The notes under the pieces: model-generated
What the model saw: the letters and a program-made list of their open reading frames with translations, nothing else
Told to the model about the DNA's origin: nothing
The model's database searches: none
Part shown: positions 40,135-51,444 of the stretch, piece by piece
How positions within the stretch are numbered: position 1 is the stretch's first letter
Layout: each line of letters begins with the position of its first letter
Origin: Hydractinia symbiolongicarpus
Taxonomy: Eukaryota; Cnidaria; Hydrozoa; Anthoathecata; Hydractiniidae
Direction of reading: 5' to 3'
NCBI RefSeq assembly: GCF_029227915.1
Contig: NC_079881.1
Location: 32,463,501 to 32,527,500, forward strand
Length of the DNA stretch: 64,000 nucleotides
Position numbers and translations under genes: made by a program

Positions 40135-43100
40135 ATGACTTCGAGAAATACCTTTGCTGAATTAAGAAAACTCGCTAAGGAACGCGGCCTACATGGCTAC
40201 GCAAAGCTCAGAAAGGCCGAGATTATCGAATTATTGGGACCAACTACCGTTTCAGCACCGGTTAGACCGGTACTCATGCCGAGACCCTCGAGACCCGTAC
40301 CGGTGTCGAGACCTAGACCGAGACCGAGACCGGCACCTAGACCGGTGCGGAGACCGATACCGGCACCTAGATACACCGGACCGCCTAGACTCTACAGCCC
40401 TTTACCAACATCTAGACCCGCCATACATGTACCACCTACATCAATCAAATCTCTGGGGAGTTTTCTAGGATCCGATGGATCTATACCCATACCAACACCG
40501 AGACCGAGACCTAGACCATTTAGATCTGGCTCTGACATGGATATTTTTGAGCAGGAAGAAATGGCTAAAACCAGACCTATAGTGAAAAGCAAGTTGACCG
40601 TTCATACAAACGTTTCAAGATAAACTCGGATGGTAAGAAGAGGAATGTCAAGGTCTTTCTCAAACAGCTTAAGCCTATCGTTAAGAGGTTGATGAAGGAA
40701 GTGCTCAGGCAGAAGAAGTCGCTGAAGACTCAGGCTACACTGTGGGTGAAATGGGTAAAGGAGGACACCGGCTCGACCGATGCCCCACGTGTATATGTTG
40801 ACAAAGCGTTCAATAGCTATATGGAGGTATTACATTCTAACGATGACATTTCTAATGTTTTTGATCGGATCCGTAATAAGATAATCGAGCAGATTGAAAA
40901 CCCTGCTCTACCCGCCAGTGGGTTCACAATCGATAAAATCTTGCATATGCATGTGGACTTTCATAAGCTAAAATTAACGAGAGGTAGTTCTTACTTACCG
41001 CTACCCAAGAATTTCAGTGGAAAGCGATCTGTGATTAACCCACATAACGAGGATGAAGAATGCTTCAAATGGGCCGTTATCGCTGCTCTCAATCATGATA
41101 AGATTGATAATCATCCTGAACGAATCTCAAACCTTAAGAAGTTTGAAGACAAGTGCAATTGGGGTGGTCTAACTTTCCCAATGGCTCTAAACAAGATAGA
41201 TTTGTTTGAGAGAAGGAACCCTGATATCGCCGTGCATGTTTTGACAAAAGATGACATAGAGGGTGTCTATATGTGTCGAAAGTCGAAGCATCTTGACCGG
41301 GATGAGACGGTTGTTTTGTTTTTACTGTGTGAAGGGGATAAGAGGCATTATATCGCTGTTAAGAACCTGAGTGGTGTCCTAAGCAAGGCCAACTCAAAGC
41401 ATGAACATAAAGAGCATTATTGCTTGAATTGTCTCTCTGGTTTTCCAAGCGAACGGAAAAGGGATGAGCACTTTGAGTATTGTAAGAATAACGATGCCGT
41501 TAATATTCAACTCCCTAAGGAGGGTAGCACCTTAACCTTCACCCACGGTCAGTACCAGCTCAAAGCCCCATTCATCATGTATGCCGATTTTGAAGCTTTT
41601 ACAAAACCTGAAGAGATAGAGTGTGGATCGTCCACCGAGAAAGTTGGTAAACATATCCCCACCGGATTCTGTTGTTATAGTAAATATGCTCATGGTGAAG
41701 TTTTGGACCCTCTGAAGCTTTACCGTGGTGATGACTGTGTTCCGCGCTTTGTGGATCATGTGGTTTCCGAGGCGAAAAGGTTATACAACATGTTTCCACA
41801 ACTTGGTATGCAAGATCTAACCGATGAAGAACTTGATGGATATGAAAATTCCACCAACTGCCACATCTGTATGAGAGAATTTGGTGATGATGACATCAAG
41901 GTCAGGGATCACTGTCATTTTACCGGAAAGTTTCGTGGATCGGCACACATGGGATGTAATCTCCGTTACAAGGTGCCTAATTATATTCCGGTTGTCTTCC
42001 ATAATCTGAGCGGATATGATGCGCATCTATTTATCAAAGAGCTTGCGAAGAAGTATGGAGAAGGTGGTATGAGTGTAATCGCTGAAAATAAAGAGAAATA
42101 TATCTCTTTCTCTACCGATGTTAAGGTTGGTGAATACACCAACAAAAATGGTGAGACCAAAGACAAAAAGATAAAGCTGAGATTCATCGATTCATTTAGA
42201 TTTATGTCAAGAGGATTAGGTTCCTTGGCTGACAATCTATCCGATGATCAGTGTAAAAACCTTAGAAAATTAACATAATGAGAAGGAAGGGTGTATACCC
42301 ATATGAGTATGTTGATTCATTCGATAGGTTTAATGAAACCAGGCTTCCTTCGAAAGATGACTTTTACAGCAAGTTGAACATGAATGGTATCAGCGATGCT
42401 GATTATGCGCATGCCCAGAAGGTGTGGAAGGACATGAAAGTTGAAAATATGGGCGTTTATCATGATATCTATCTCAAGACGGATGTTCTGCTTCTGAGTG
42501 ATGTGTTTGAGACATTCAGAGAGACATGTTTGAAAAACTATAAACTAGATCCCGCTCATTTTTACACGGCCCCCGGATTAGCTTGGCAGGCATGCCTGAA
42601 AAAGACAGATGTTAAGCTGGATTTGTTGTCAGATATGGATATGTTACTGTTTGTGGAGATGGGTATTAGGGGCGGTCTCTGTCAGGCCGTTCACAGACAC
42701 GCGAAGGCAAATAATCCATATATGGGTGATATGTATAATACTTCGGAAGATACAACCTATCTACAGTATCTTGATGCTAACAATCTGTATGGATGGGCTA
42801 TGATACAGAAGATGCCCACCGGGGGGTTTGAGTGGGATGATTCCGGTAAATTTACACCCGAACTCATTTTAGAGTTGGCTGTGGAAAACGGTGAAAAGGG
42901 GTACATGCTTGAGGTTGATGTTAGATATCCACATAATCTTCATGACGCACATAACGATCTTCCTTTCATGCCTGAGAGGAAGGTTATCAATGGTGTTGAG
43001 AAGCTGACACCGTGTCTTTCGGACAAGAGGAACTATGTGATTCATATCCGTGCGCTTGCTCAAGCTTTGAATCACGGTCTTGTTCTGGATAAGGTTCATA

Positions 43101-43984
43101 GGGTACTGAGGTTTGATCAGAGCGCATGGTTGAAACCTTACATCGACTTCAATACACAGCTGCGCACGGAGTCAAAGAATGACTTTGAAAAGGATTTCTT
43201 CAAGCTGATGAACAATTCCGTCTTTGGTAAGACAATGGAGAATCAACGAAGACAGAAGGATATACGTTTGGCCACCAACCAAAAGAATTATGAGAAAATG
43301 GTGATGAAGCCAAACTTCAGGGGTGCAATCCGTTTCTCGGAAACACTGATGGGGATAGAGATGTCCAAGATCAAGATCAAGATGAACAAACCGATCTACC
43401 TCGGCCCCACAATCCTCCATCTATCCAAGATGGTTATGTATGAGTTCCACCATGATTACATGAGACCGAAATATGGTGATGATGTGAAGCTTTGCTACAT
43501 GGATACGGATTCATTCGTTTACCACATAAAAACAGACGACTTCTACAAAGATATCGCAAACGATGTGTCTGCGAGATTTGACACATCTGGGTATGATAAG
43601 GAAGATGGTAGACCTCTACCATTAGGTTTGAATAAAAAGATCATTGGGCTAATGAAGGACGAGTTGGGTGGTAAGGTGATGACTGAGTTCATCGCCCTAA
43701 GAGCTAAGACATACGCATACAAACAGCTATGTGGTAGGGAGGGTAAGAGATGTAAGGGGGTGAAGAAATGCGTGGTAAGGGAGACCATAGGTTTCGATGA
43801 TTATAAGAGATGCCTGTTTGAGGGTGAGAACATTTACAGAACCCAAATGACCTTTCGATCGATTAAGCATGATGTTCACACGGTGAAAACAAACAAACTG
43901 GCGCTCAATGCCGATGATGATAAACGCATAATTTTGGAAGATGGTATTACCACACTGGCGAGAGGACATTATAGACACACATAA
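40135..43984 (+). pseudogene. Broken polB, right arm of copy 2
   Basis: It carries the same 187-bp and 19-bp deletions as the right arm of copy 1, plus an in-frame 6-bp loss in the Pro/Arg linker and private changes (for example Ser to Leu in LISELAV). It continues to the normal stop, so the polymerase motifs A, B and C are all present in the last open stretch (42278-43984). The N-terminal exonuclease part is in other frames (40135-40623, 40689-42278). Without repair no full polymerase can be made. The intact left-arm gene would have to supply it. Confidence 0.9.
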
Positions 43985-44205
43985 CACTATAAATTATAAG
44001 GCACGACAGATGAGGGTGGGGAGGGGGACCCATGGGGAGGGGACACGGCGGGGGTTGGGGGGTTGGGGCGGATCCGGACATTCGTAGGTGCTAACGGATT
44101 TTATAGACTCTTCTATCGTTGATTTGACGTGGATGGCCTATAATTTGACGTGGAATGGTAAAGTGCCAACGGGGTCTGTCCTAACATCGGCATTTTCCTA
44201 TCTCT

Positions 44206-46295
44206 ACGGTTACAGAAATATTGTGGTTTAATGGTTTTTTGATGACGCCATAAACCCGAATTTATTTTCGAAATGGATTCGGGAGCCCAGGTTTTGAAAA
44301 CTTACCCAAATTAGTCCAAGGTGGGCCCTTGTTACCCACGCGGTGAAAAATGATTGACGTCACCACCTCGTTTCCAAGTTATTTGGCCTCAAAATTTTAG
44401 GTGCACTGTACTGACTTCATTAATTTAATATAGGTTATTCACGTTAAAGTAGTGTTATTGACGTCGTAACGTCAGAAAATTTAACATATTAGGCATGCAT
44501 TTTTCGGCAACATCAAAGGAAACTAACAACACATCCACTTTTGCCTGTTACAGAATCGACTAGGCCCGTGATTTACGTGACTAACTTACGAAAACGATAA
44601 TGTTACGAAAAAGAAAACTTGGGATTTTGTTTTCCATAAACCTCCATAAACCTAAAAAATAATAAATAATACCAGTGAATGTTGAAGTGAACTAAATGTA
44701 TTTTAATGTTTCAATACATAATATAGATAACATTAACAGTTTTTTATAAGAACAAAATGAACATATTGCTTCAGAGGCCCGAAAGCTTATAACATGTTAA
44801 GAACATTTAAGTCTTTGACAGTCTTTGACAATGTCACGAAGTACGGAAATGCTTCTTTACACTTAAAAAAAAAAGACAAAGTCAGAGGAAAATTACGACC
44901 AACTTAAGAACAATTTGAAAAGTTGAAAGGCCTTCTTTGAGTGTTCTTATAAAAAAGACCATAACACATTGTTTGAATTAAATTTTTTTTTGTTATTAAA
45001 ATCGTTTATAAATAACTATTTTAAAAATAAATTATCATTAAAATAAACCACTCAACAGACAAACAAAAAAAATGAATAAACTTGAATAATCTTTTTTTAC
45101 AAAGCCAGTGTTTATAACATTGCTTAGATATAAATAATAATTCCCAATAGAATAACTAATTGCCGTTGTGGTATTATTAGATACCTCAGAGTAAAGAAAC
45201 TAAACACATACACGAACATAAAATCTAATAATTAAAAAATTTAATACACTCATTTGTTGTTTGTAATGGTGCAGTTGTTGTACTGAGTTTGAGCAGTGTA
45301 TATGTGTTGATGTTTGTGTTTTCGTCTTTGGTGTTTGTTTTTCTACGAAAAAATTGGGTAAATCCTGACCCCCATGTGCTCTCCACCACTTAAATGATTT
45401 AAAAATATGTTTTTTATATATATATTATGTAAAAGTAATAATATTTCTGTTATAATAATGTGGAAGGGAAAAAAATATTAAATAAATAAAGGCGGAGGTG
45501 ACAAAATAGGACAACAAAATGTACCGTGTACACTTTGAACTTCACCTTCTAAAATTTTAAGAACAATAAAAAAATTTAATTCCATGAATACCCTGCATTT
45601 CTGCGACTCGTCCACTACTCCCTAAAAAACAAAAATTTGAGACAAGAAGAACTATTAATCACAATGTTGTACGAAGCAAATATTAAGAAGTAAAAAAATA
45701 AGAATACCCTGCCTGTTTTCAACTTTTAAAAAAGAATTCCTAATCACAATAAAAAATGGATACTTCATTTGTGTTGTGTGATCATGGGTGTGTAAATATA
45801 TGAAATGTTTGTGCTGGCTGTTTATATGCTCTAAATAATAATGATGTGTATAAAAATAAGGGCGATAACAATATTAAGTTTGGGTAAATAAGGCTATGCC
45901 AAATACCTGATTTACCCTTCTCTTGAGTTTTTGACAAATTTTCCTCTATCGCTACTTCCAATATATTATTATAGAGATAAAGGAGAATATTAAGAATAAT
46001 ATGTATATTTTACGACGGTAATGGTTCGCTGTTGTGACAATACCATTAGTGGTCGAATAGGAAGAATAATGATAAAATAAGAACGTGAATTTATTTGAAA
46101 ATGTGCCTTGGCTTTCAGTTTATGATTAGCATATGTAACGCAGCTATTTTTCTGCATAAAGTTTTTGTGTGAGTTATAGTATTTGTTGAATTAGTAAAAA
46201 TGCTTTTTAAGCTCAATATTTCTGGCAAAAACCTTTTATTCGCATAAGAAAAAAGAGGATCCTAAAAACTTCAATTAGGTTTTTTGTTAATGAAT
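44206..46295. other. Right flank and AT-rich non-coding stretch
   Basis: ACGGT at 44206-44210 is the right target-site duplication. Sequence up to about 44450 continues the diverged 720-bp repeat in the same direction as the left flank. The rest is strongly AT-rich and I see no gene. Confidence 0.65.
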
Positions 46296-46406
46296 TTCAG
46301 TTGAATTAAACCCGGACAAATAGTTAAAGCTTGACTTAACACTCTTCATAAGTTCCAGTTAAATTAAACCTGGACGGATAGTTACACTTTGACTTAACCC
46401 TATTCT
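46296..46406. repeat. Diverged tandem pair, unit about 55 bp
   Basis: Two units beginning TTCAGTTGAATTAAACC and TTCCAGTTAAATTAAACC, each running to GACTTAACNCT, lie head to tail just beyond the helicase relic. Confidence 0.6.
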
Positions 46407-46408
46407 GT

Positions 46409-48199
46409 TTATCCATCATTCAACCTTTTTTGAAATTCTTTAACCAAGTGCATTAATGAAGAACTTTTTAAACACATGCCCACAATTTCAGTTGGTTTTC
46501 CCTTTCTGACTAAAGGCAGTGACTGTGGAGAATCACCACCTAAAAGAGCAATTTTACCTCCAAATGGGAGCTCATTATTACAAACATCTTTTAGAAGACG
46601 ATCTATTGCATGAAAAGAATGCTTAGAAATCATGGAAGCTTCGTCAAGTAAAAAGAGACTCTTTTGTCGTAATTATGCAGCATAAGTAGAAATCGGGATT
46701 AAGCTGCATGTACTGTTCTCTACAATGGGAACAGGTAACCGTAATAGTCTATGAATGGTGGTACCCATTTTCAAAAGTGTTGCTGCTATGCCAGTAAATG
46801 CTACAGTTGCAACTTGGAAACCTCTACATGTAAGCTCAGAAATAAGGTAATTATAAGTAAAGGTTTTACCACTACCACCAGCACCTTCTAAATAAAACAG
46901 GCGGTTGTTTTGGGCCACATTGTTAGCAACATTTACAACAGCTGCTATGACTGCATTAGCCAGTCCAGTCTGTTTGTCTGTAAGTTGAGCCCTTAGTTGA
47001 GAAACTTCTTCAGCCTCCATAGCAACACCAATGTGTTTAGCTGGGGGTTAATTATCTAAATGAGAAAGATTAAATTCAGTAAGAGACTTACGAAGTTGCC
47101 TAAGTAGAGAATGAATATCTTAAAGCACCCTGTACTCAGCTTGATCCTCATTCACTCGGCAAAGATAATCTTCACACATTGCAACCTTGTACCTTGTCCA
47201 CAAAGTAAAAGGATCTGAAGGTTCACAGTGAGTAGCTCTCACAGCAAACAGTTGCCTCAATTGTCGAAGCATCTGAAAGTTAAAAGCTTCCTGCAACGTA
47301 TTGTTCCATTCAGTATCATCTTGCAGACGTCCACACAATAAACAGGCGTCACGAAATGTTTCAGCAACATTGCCATTGACAGCTCGTAAATCTTCAAAAG
47401 CAGTTGTACCAAGTGTATGCTATAGCAACATACGTAAATAAAAATGCACACCTGCGGAAGTCTTACATTATACGTTCTTGACACAATTTTACAATGACCG
47501 CGTTGTCTTGGTTTCCAAACTTTGTTCTTATTAAAAACAAAATGAAGAGGAATATCTGGATTCATATTTTGGCGATTATCACGATTCTCTGCATTTAACA
47601 CAAACGAAGTTGTTAATTTTGCAGCCTGATCTGTGGCTCTATCCAGAGCTTTTTTTTCCTGTCCTTTCTGAAAATAAACAATATAGTTATTTGACAAGTG
47701 CACTGGTAATCTATGGACAACATGAGATTGTTGGTGCATGTTAAGTTTAAAAAGACGCAATAAAGCTTCCGGTGCACTGACATACTGCGCATCTGAAAAT
47801 GTCTGCACCTCATAATGATTACGTTCATTGATCTCAATGTTAGCACAATCATGACCTTTATAAATATATTTATAGAAGAAATTTTACAGACGTGCAAGCC
47901 TCCAAGTTTATATGGGAATTGTGTTTCTTGGAAAGCCATGGATTATATGGAACAATCCAGCGATTATCAACGTCAACATTATTGACATTGATATGTATAC
48001 CATTATCACGACGTCTATATAATGGGTATTCATTCATTTCGGCTACCGTAGATGCTAAAAAGTTCTTTGGAAAACTTTTTGCGGAGAGAAGCGGAGTGCG
48101 CGCCAGCGCACGGAGCGTAGCGGAGCCCATTTCCTCATTAAATAAGCCAAATATAAGGAACGGAGGAGAGTGTATAGGATTTCCGCACGTATACATCAA
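46409..48199 (-). pseudogene. Second Helitron relic (helicase-like region and Pif1)
   Basis: From high to low coordinates, pieces read AEMNEYPLYRRRDNG and VPYNPWLSKKHNSHINLE (typical mid-Rep text of classical Helitrons), then SHVVHRLPVHLSNN and YFQKGQEKKAL, the linker DPFTLWTRYKVAMCEDYL, Pif1 Walker A EGAGGSGKTFTYNYL with AFTGIAATLL, and KHSFHAIDRLLKDVCNNELP with GGKIALLGGD. Several frameshifts and stops separate the blocks, and the late helicase motifs are missing. Its wording differs from the Helentron at 7-12 kb, so it is another lineage. Confidence 0.8.
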
Positions 48200-51100
48200 A
48201 ATTTAAATTTTCGTAGGACGTTTTTCGACTGGGTTGCCCCGTAATTTTTCTGGTTATTTTTTCGTAAATTTCAGATTGAGCGAGTATATACGGCGATGGA
48301 GTGCTTTTGTTTATTTAAAGATCTCCTAGCGGGAACTTCCAGTTGAGACTAAGTTAGTTCTAACCACGTGATTCATAAGTCTCTTTGACTAATATCACGT
48401 GACTTTTTCTCGGATAACATAGCGCCTCAAACTCAAACTTTCGTTAATCTAAGCTATATCGAAACTTCTGGAAGGTTATTTTCAAGAAAACGAAGAAAGG
48501 GTATGTTTAGCTCGCTAGTATATCACTATTTTTTACATGTAATGAACCCATTCTTATTCTCACTCACACCTAAAGCTAGCTAGCTTAAAACTACAGATTT
48601 AGATAGAATAATAATAGAACTTAGATAGCATATAGCTAGCTAGATAGTATAAAAAAGAGCAAACAGTACCTATGGTTAGCACAAAACTAGCTACAAGGCT
48701 AGCATAAAATTAACTACTTAGTTGGGGTAAAACTACCAATGTATCTAGCATAAAATTAGCTATTTTAGCTGGCATTAAATCAGCAAAATAGCTTGCTAAT
48801 AGAAATATTCTTTCAGACAGATTTTCTAGCTATAGCTAGCTAGCTTTACATATACTACACAGTGAGTGAGATAATTCTACACTGTAGCGTAGGAATGCCC
48901 CATCACATAGCTGGTTCTAGCTACAATCGTCCATACAATTTGTTGTCTTTGGCAATTTTATACCAAAGATCAAGAACCAAAAAGTTTAGCAAAGTCAGCA
49001 AAAGAACATAGCTAGCTAGATATTTTGCAGATAGTGTGTTATGTTCTCACTCATGATCAATGTTTATATAAAGGTATGTCACATGTAATTGTTTACGTTG
49101 CTTAGCCATTAAAGGGCAGTTTTTAACATTGAGGGGAAATGGGAGAGCCATCTTTTCGTGGACGATTGTAGCTAGCTATATATATTGTACACACATCTGG
49201 AAATAAACTTTTTTAACCCTGCCGGTGAGCATACATCATGCGGCTCAAGTTACAGAAACGAAAATTATTTCAATATATTACTGAGGCTTTTTAAATTCTG
49301 AAAAGCGGTTCTCGTGCAATCGTCAACATGTTTTGAAAATCTTCAAATATATTCATTATATATATATTTCTTATTTAATTTCCTTATATGTATATATACA
49401 AAAAATGTCTTGATATATAATTTCTTTTTCTGTAACTTGACCTGAACTTTACACCAATGCTGGATATCATGTTTAAGTCCAGCTCTAGCTAGGTACCAAG
49501 CTAGCCTAATTTATTGCTATACTTTTGAAGTTTCTGTTCAGTTTGGAATAAGAGCTTTTTATTCTAATGTCATGAAAACTTGTACTAAGGCGCAGTTTAC
49601 AATTTATATTAATTGGTCCACCAAGCGTTTAACACAGTTACTTGACCAGCATTTCTCAAAAGGTTAATTAACTAGGCTGTGTGCTGTAAATTCCTAAGTG
49701 TATATAATATTCACCTGTAAAGTTTCGTATATATATATATTTATGCCCTGCTGGTCTAATGGCTATGACACTCATGCAAATGAGAGATTCAGGTTCAAAT
49801 CCTGGACAGGGCTAGGAAAAACATAATTATCTTGCACCTACAACAACCAGGTATTCATATATGATATTAGCTATATATTGAGTATAATAGGTAATCTTTG
49901 AGTTGTAGAGGGGGGAGTTACATACATTCATCACTTTAATTTATAGAGCCCACAAATGCTTTGTTTTTGTAATAGATCTGTCACTTTTTGTTAAAAAGTT
50001 TTGTGTTGATGAACCTGGTAGGCACAAGAAACCAAAAAAGACTTTTTTACTAAAAAATAATGCTTTTCTAGTTGACTTCTCTAATCATTTCTCTACCTTG
50101 ACTTTTTAATGTTGTTAGAGTTAGTAAAAATCCATATTCTCAAATTCATTTGAACCAAGTTGACTTTTAATCTCAAATTTATCAATATATACATGATTTT
50201 TTTGTCATTATGACCAATTGTTTAAATTCTTATATTGGCACATAATTCTGCTAAGATGATTCACTCTATATTGATCTTGTAACAAATTTAATGCCATTTT
50301 TTAGGTATTGAACTTGAACTATTTGTACCTCAATATGTTCTCTACTCCTAGACTAATATGATACATAGCTTAGACATATTGAGTATACGTAATCTTTGAG
50401 TTGTATGGGAGAAGAGTTTCTATTAGGGTGGCTGCCCCTACCCTGCCGTTTCTTTGCCTTGCCAGCACTTACGTGTCCTAACTAATGCAAAGACATGTAA
50501 AAAGACCATTAGCTTCCTAACTAAAGTTAGTGAGCATAAAACTAAATTAGCTGGCTAGTATAAAAGTAGCTGAAAAAAAAGAATTGTTCTTGACAGGCTC
50601 ATATCTTTTGGCTACACATATTATACTGAGTCAACAAATTTTGCCCTGATTAGGAATGCCTAGCTATAGGATTAAAACTGTAGGCACACGGACGCCGGAT
50701 ATCATGTTTATTTACATCTCAGCAGCTTCTGATTGGTCAGATTATAAACAAAAAGTAATGTCATTAGCCCGTAAAATATTGCGCCTGAACAAACTGCAAA
50801 TTTGCTATTTGCTACTATAAATAGTTTTTACAAAAACAAACATTTTTTCCATCGATTGATTGGACAAAATGGATCACGTAGATTTTTCCAAACACAAAAA
50901 TTCTTCGCTTTAATTGGATAAAATAGAACACGTGGTTTAGGCGACGGAAATATACTTTTCTGGCGCCACTTTTTTCAAACCCTCTGGAATTTTACCGGAG
51001 TGTCTTGTGTTTGTTTGCTGGAACGAAATTGATACTTTCTGGATTATTGGATAAGTATTATTTGATAATTTTGTCCGTCTCTTTTGTGTTAGTAAACAAA

Positions 51101-51271
51101 ACACATTCAGCTAGGTGTAAACTGCAGCTAGGTGCATCTTTATATCGGATTTTTTGTCCCCAGCTGTGTCCCTGCATTTTGGCGTACTATTATATAGCTA
51201 GCTAGATAGCTATATCGTAGTAGTTGTAGCTTACTGTTTATATCTTATTTTTTGTCCCCTGCTCTGTCCTG
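48200..51271. other. Non-coding stretch rich in CTAG/GCTAGC words
   Basis: No gene is seen. From about 48500 to 51250 the words TAGCTAGC and AGCTAGC occur many times in diverged context (for example 48586, 48835, 49011, 51196). The stretch also contains short AT dinucleotide runs near 49360 and 49727. Confidence 0.55.
49745..49813 (+). pseudogene. tRNA-like sequence, degenerate
   Basis: GCCCTG pairs with CAGGGC as an acceptor stem. A D-arm-like TGGTCTAATGGC and a good T arm (CAGG-TTCAAAT-CCTG) are present. The anticodon arm is several bases too short for a normal 7-nt loop. It is more likely a tRNA pseudogene or SINE head than a working tRNA. Confidence 0.5.
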
Positions 51272-51318
51272 TATTTTGATTCAAGGACTATAACTACATT
51301 GCCACAGTCGGCAAGGAA
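51272..51318 (+). repeat. Fragment of Helitron Rep coding sequence upstream of the gene
   Basis: TATTTTGATTCAAGGACTAT and the following GCCACAGTCGGCAAG closely match the coding stretch near 54595-54642 (TATTTTGATGCAAGGACTAT...GCCACAGTCGACAAG), in the same orientation. The frame is not kept. It is a short duplicated or older piece of the same element family. Confidence 0.6.
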
Positions 51319-51444
51319 AAAGATATACTTCTGTTTATATCTGATTTAGGTTCTAACTGCAGCTAGGAAGCAACCGTAGCATCATAGAAATTGTGCACAT
51401 TGTAGTCAATTGTAGCATCGTAGAGCAATCAAGACAAATTAATC

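Larger units (their letters stand above)
27866..43152 (+). repeat. Second unit of the tandem duplication
   Basis: It begins at a junction where polB (GACTTCAA) passes into the left-flank sequence (GATTCAAATA); TTCAA is shared by both partners. Unlike the first unit, sequence after its end continues to the true right terminus of the element. Confidence 0.85.
29858..44205. mobile_element. Palindromic Polinton-like element, copy 2 (complete, 14.35 kb)
   Basis: Termini AGAGATAGG...CCTATCTCT are flanked by ACGGT on both sides (29853-29857 and 44206-44210). The arms are 29858-36707 and 37568-44205, the right arm being shorter by 212 bp in total deletions (6, 187 and 19 bp). Gene content per arm is polB, SAP-RING, integrase and small SAP, with a central RING gene. 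Polymerase and integrase place it with Polinton/Maverick and adintovirus-like elements. The near-complete terminal inversion and the lack of any visible capsid, protease or ATPase gene are atypical. The left-arm genes are intact, so replication and integration functions may still be encoded. Confidence 0.88.

Noticed and set aside
14570-44205. Two independent insertions of the element
   Set aside because: Both copies share the same left flank including the miniature Helitron, and the junction at 27866 lies inside polB; a tandem duplication explains both.
49745-49813. Functional tRNA-Cys (GCA)
   Set aside because: The anticodon arm cannot form a 5-bp stem with a 7-nt loop, so it is listed only as a tRNA-like relic.
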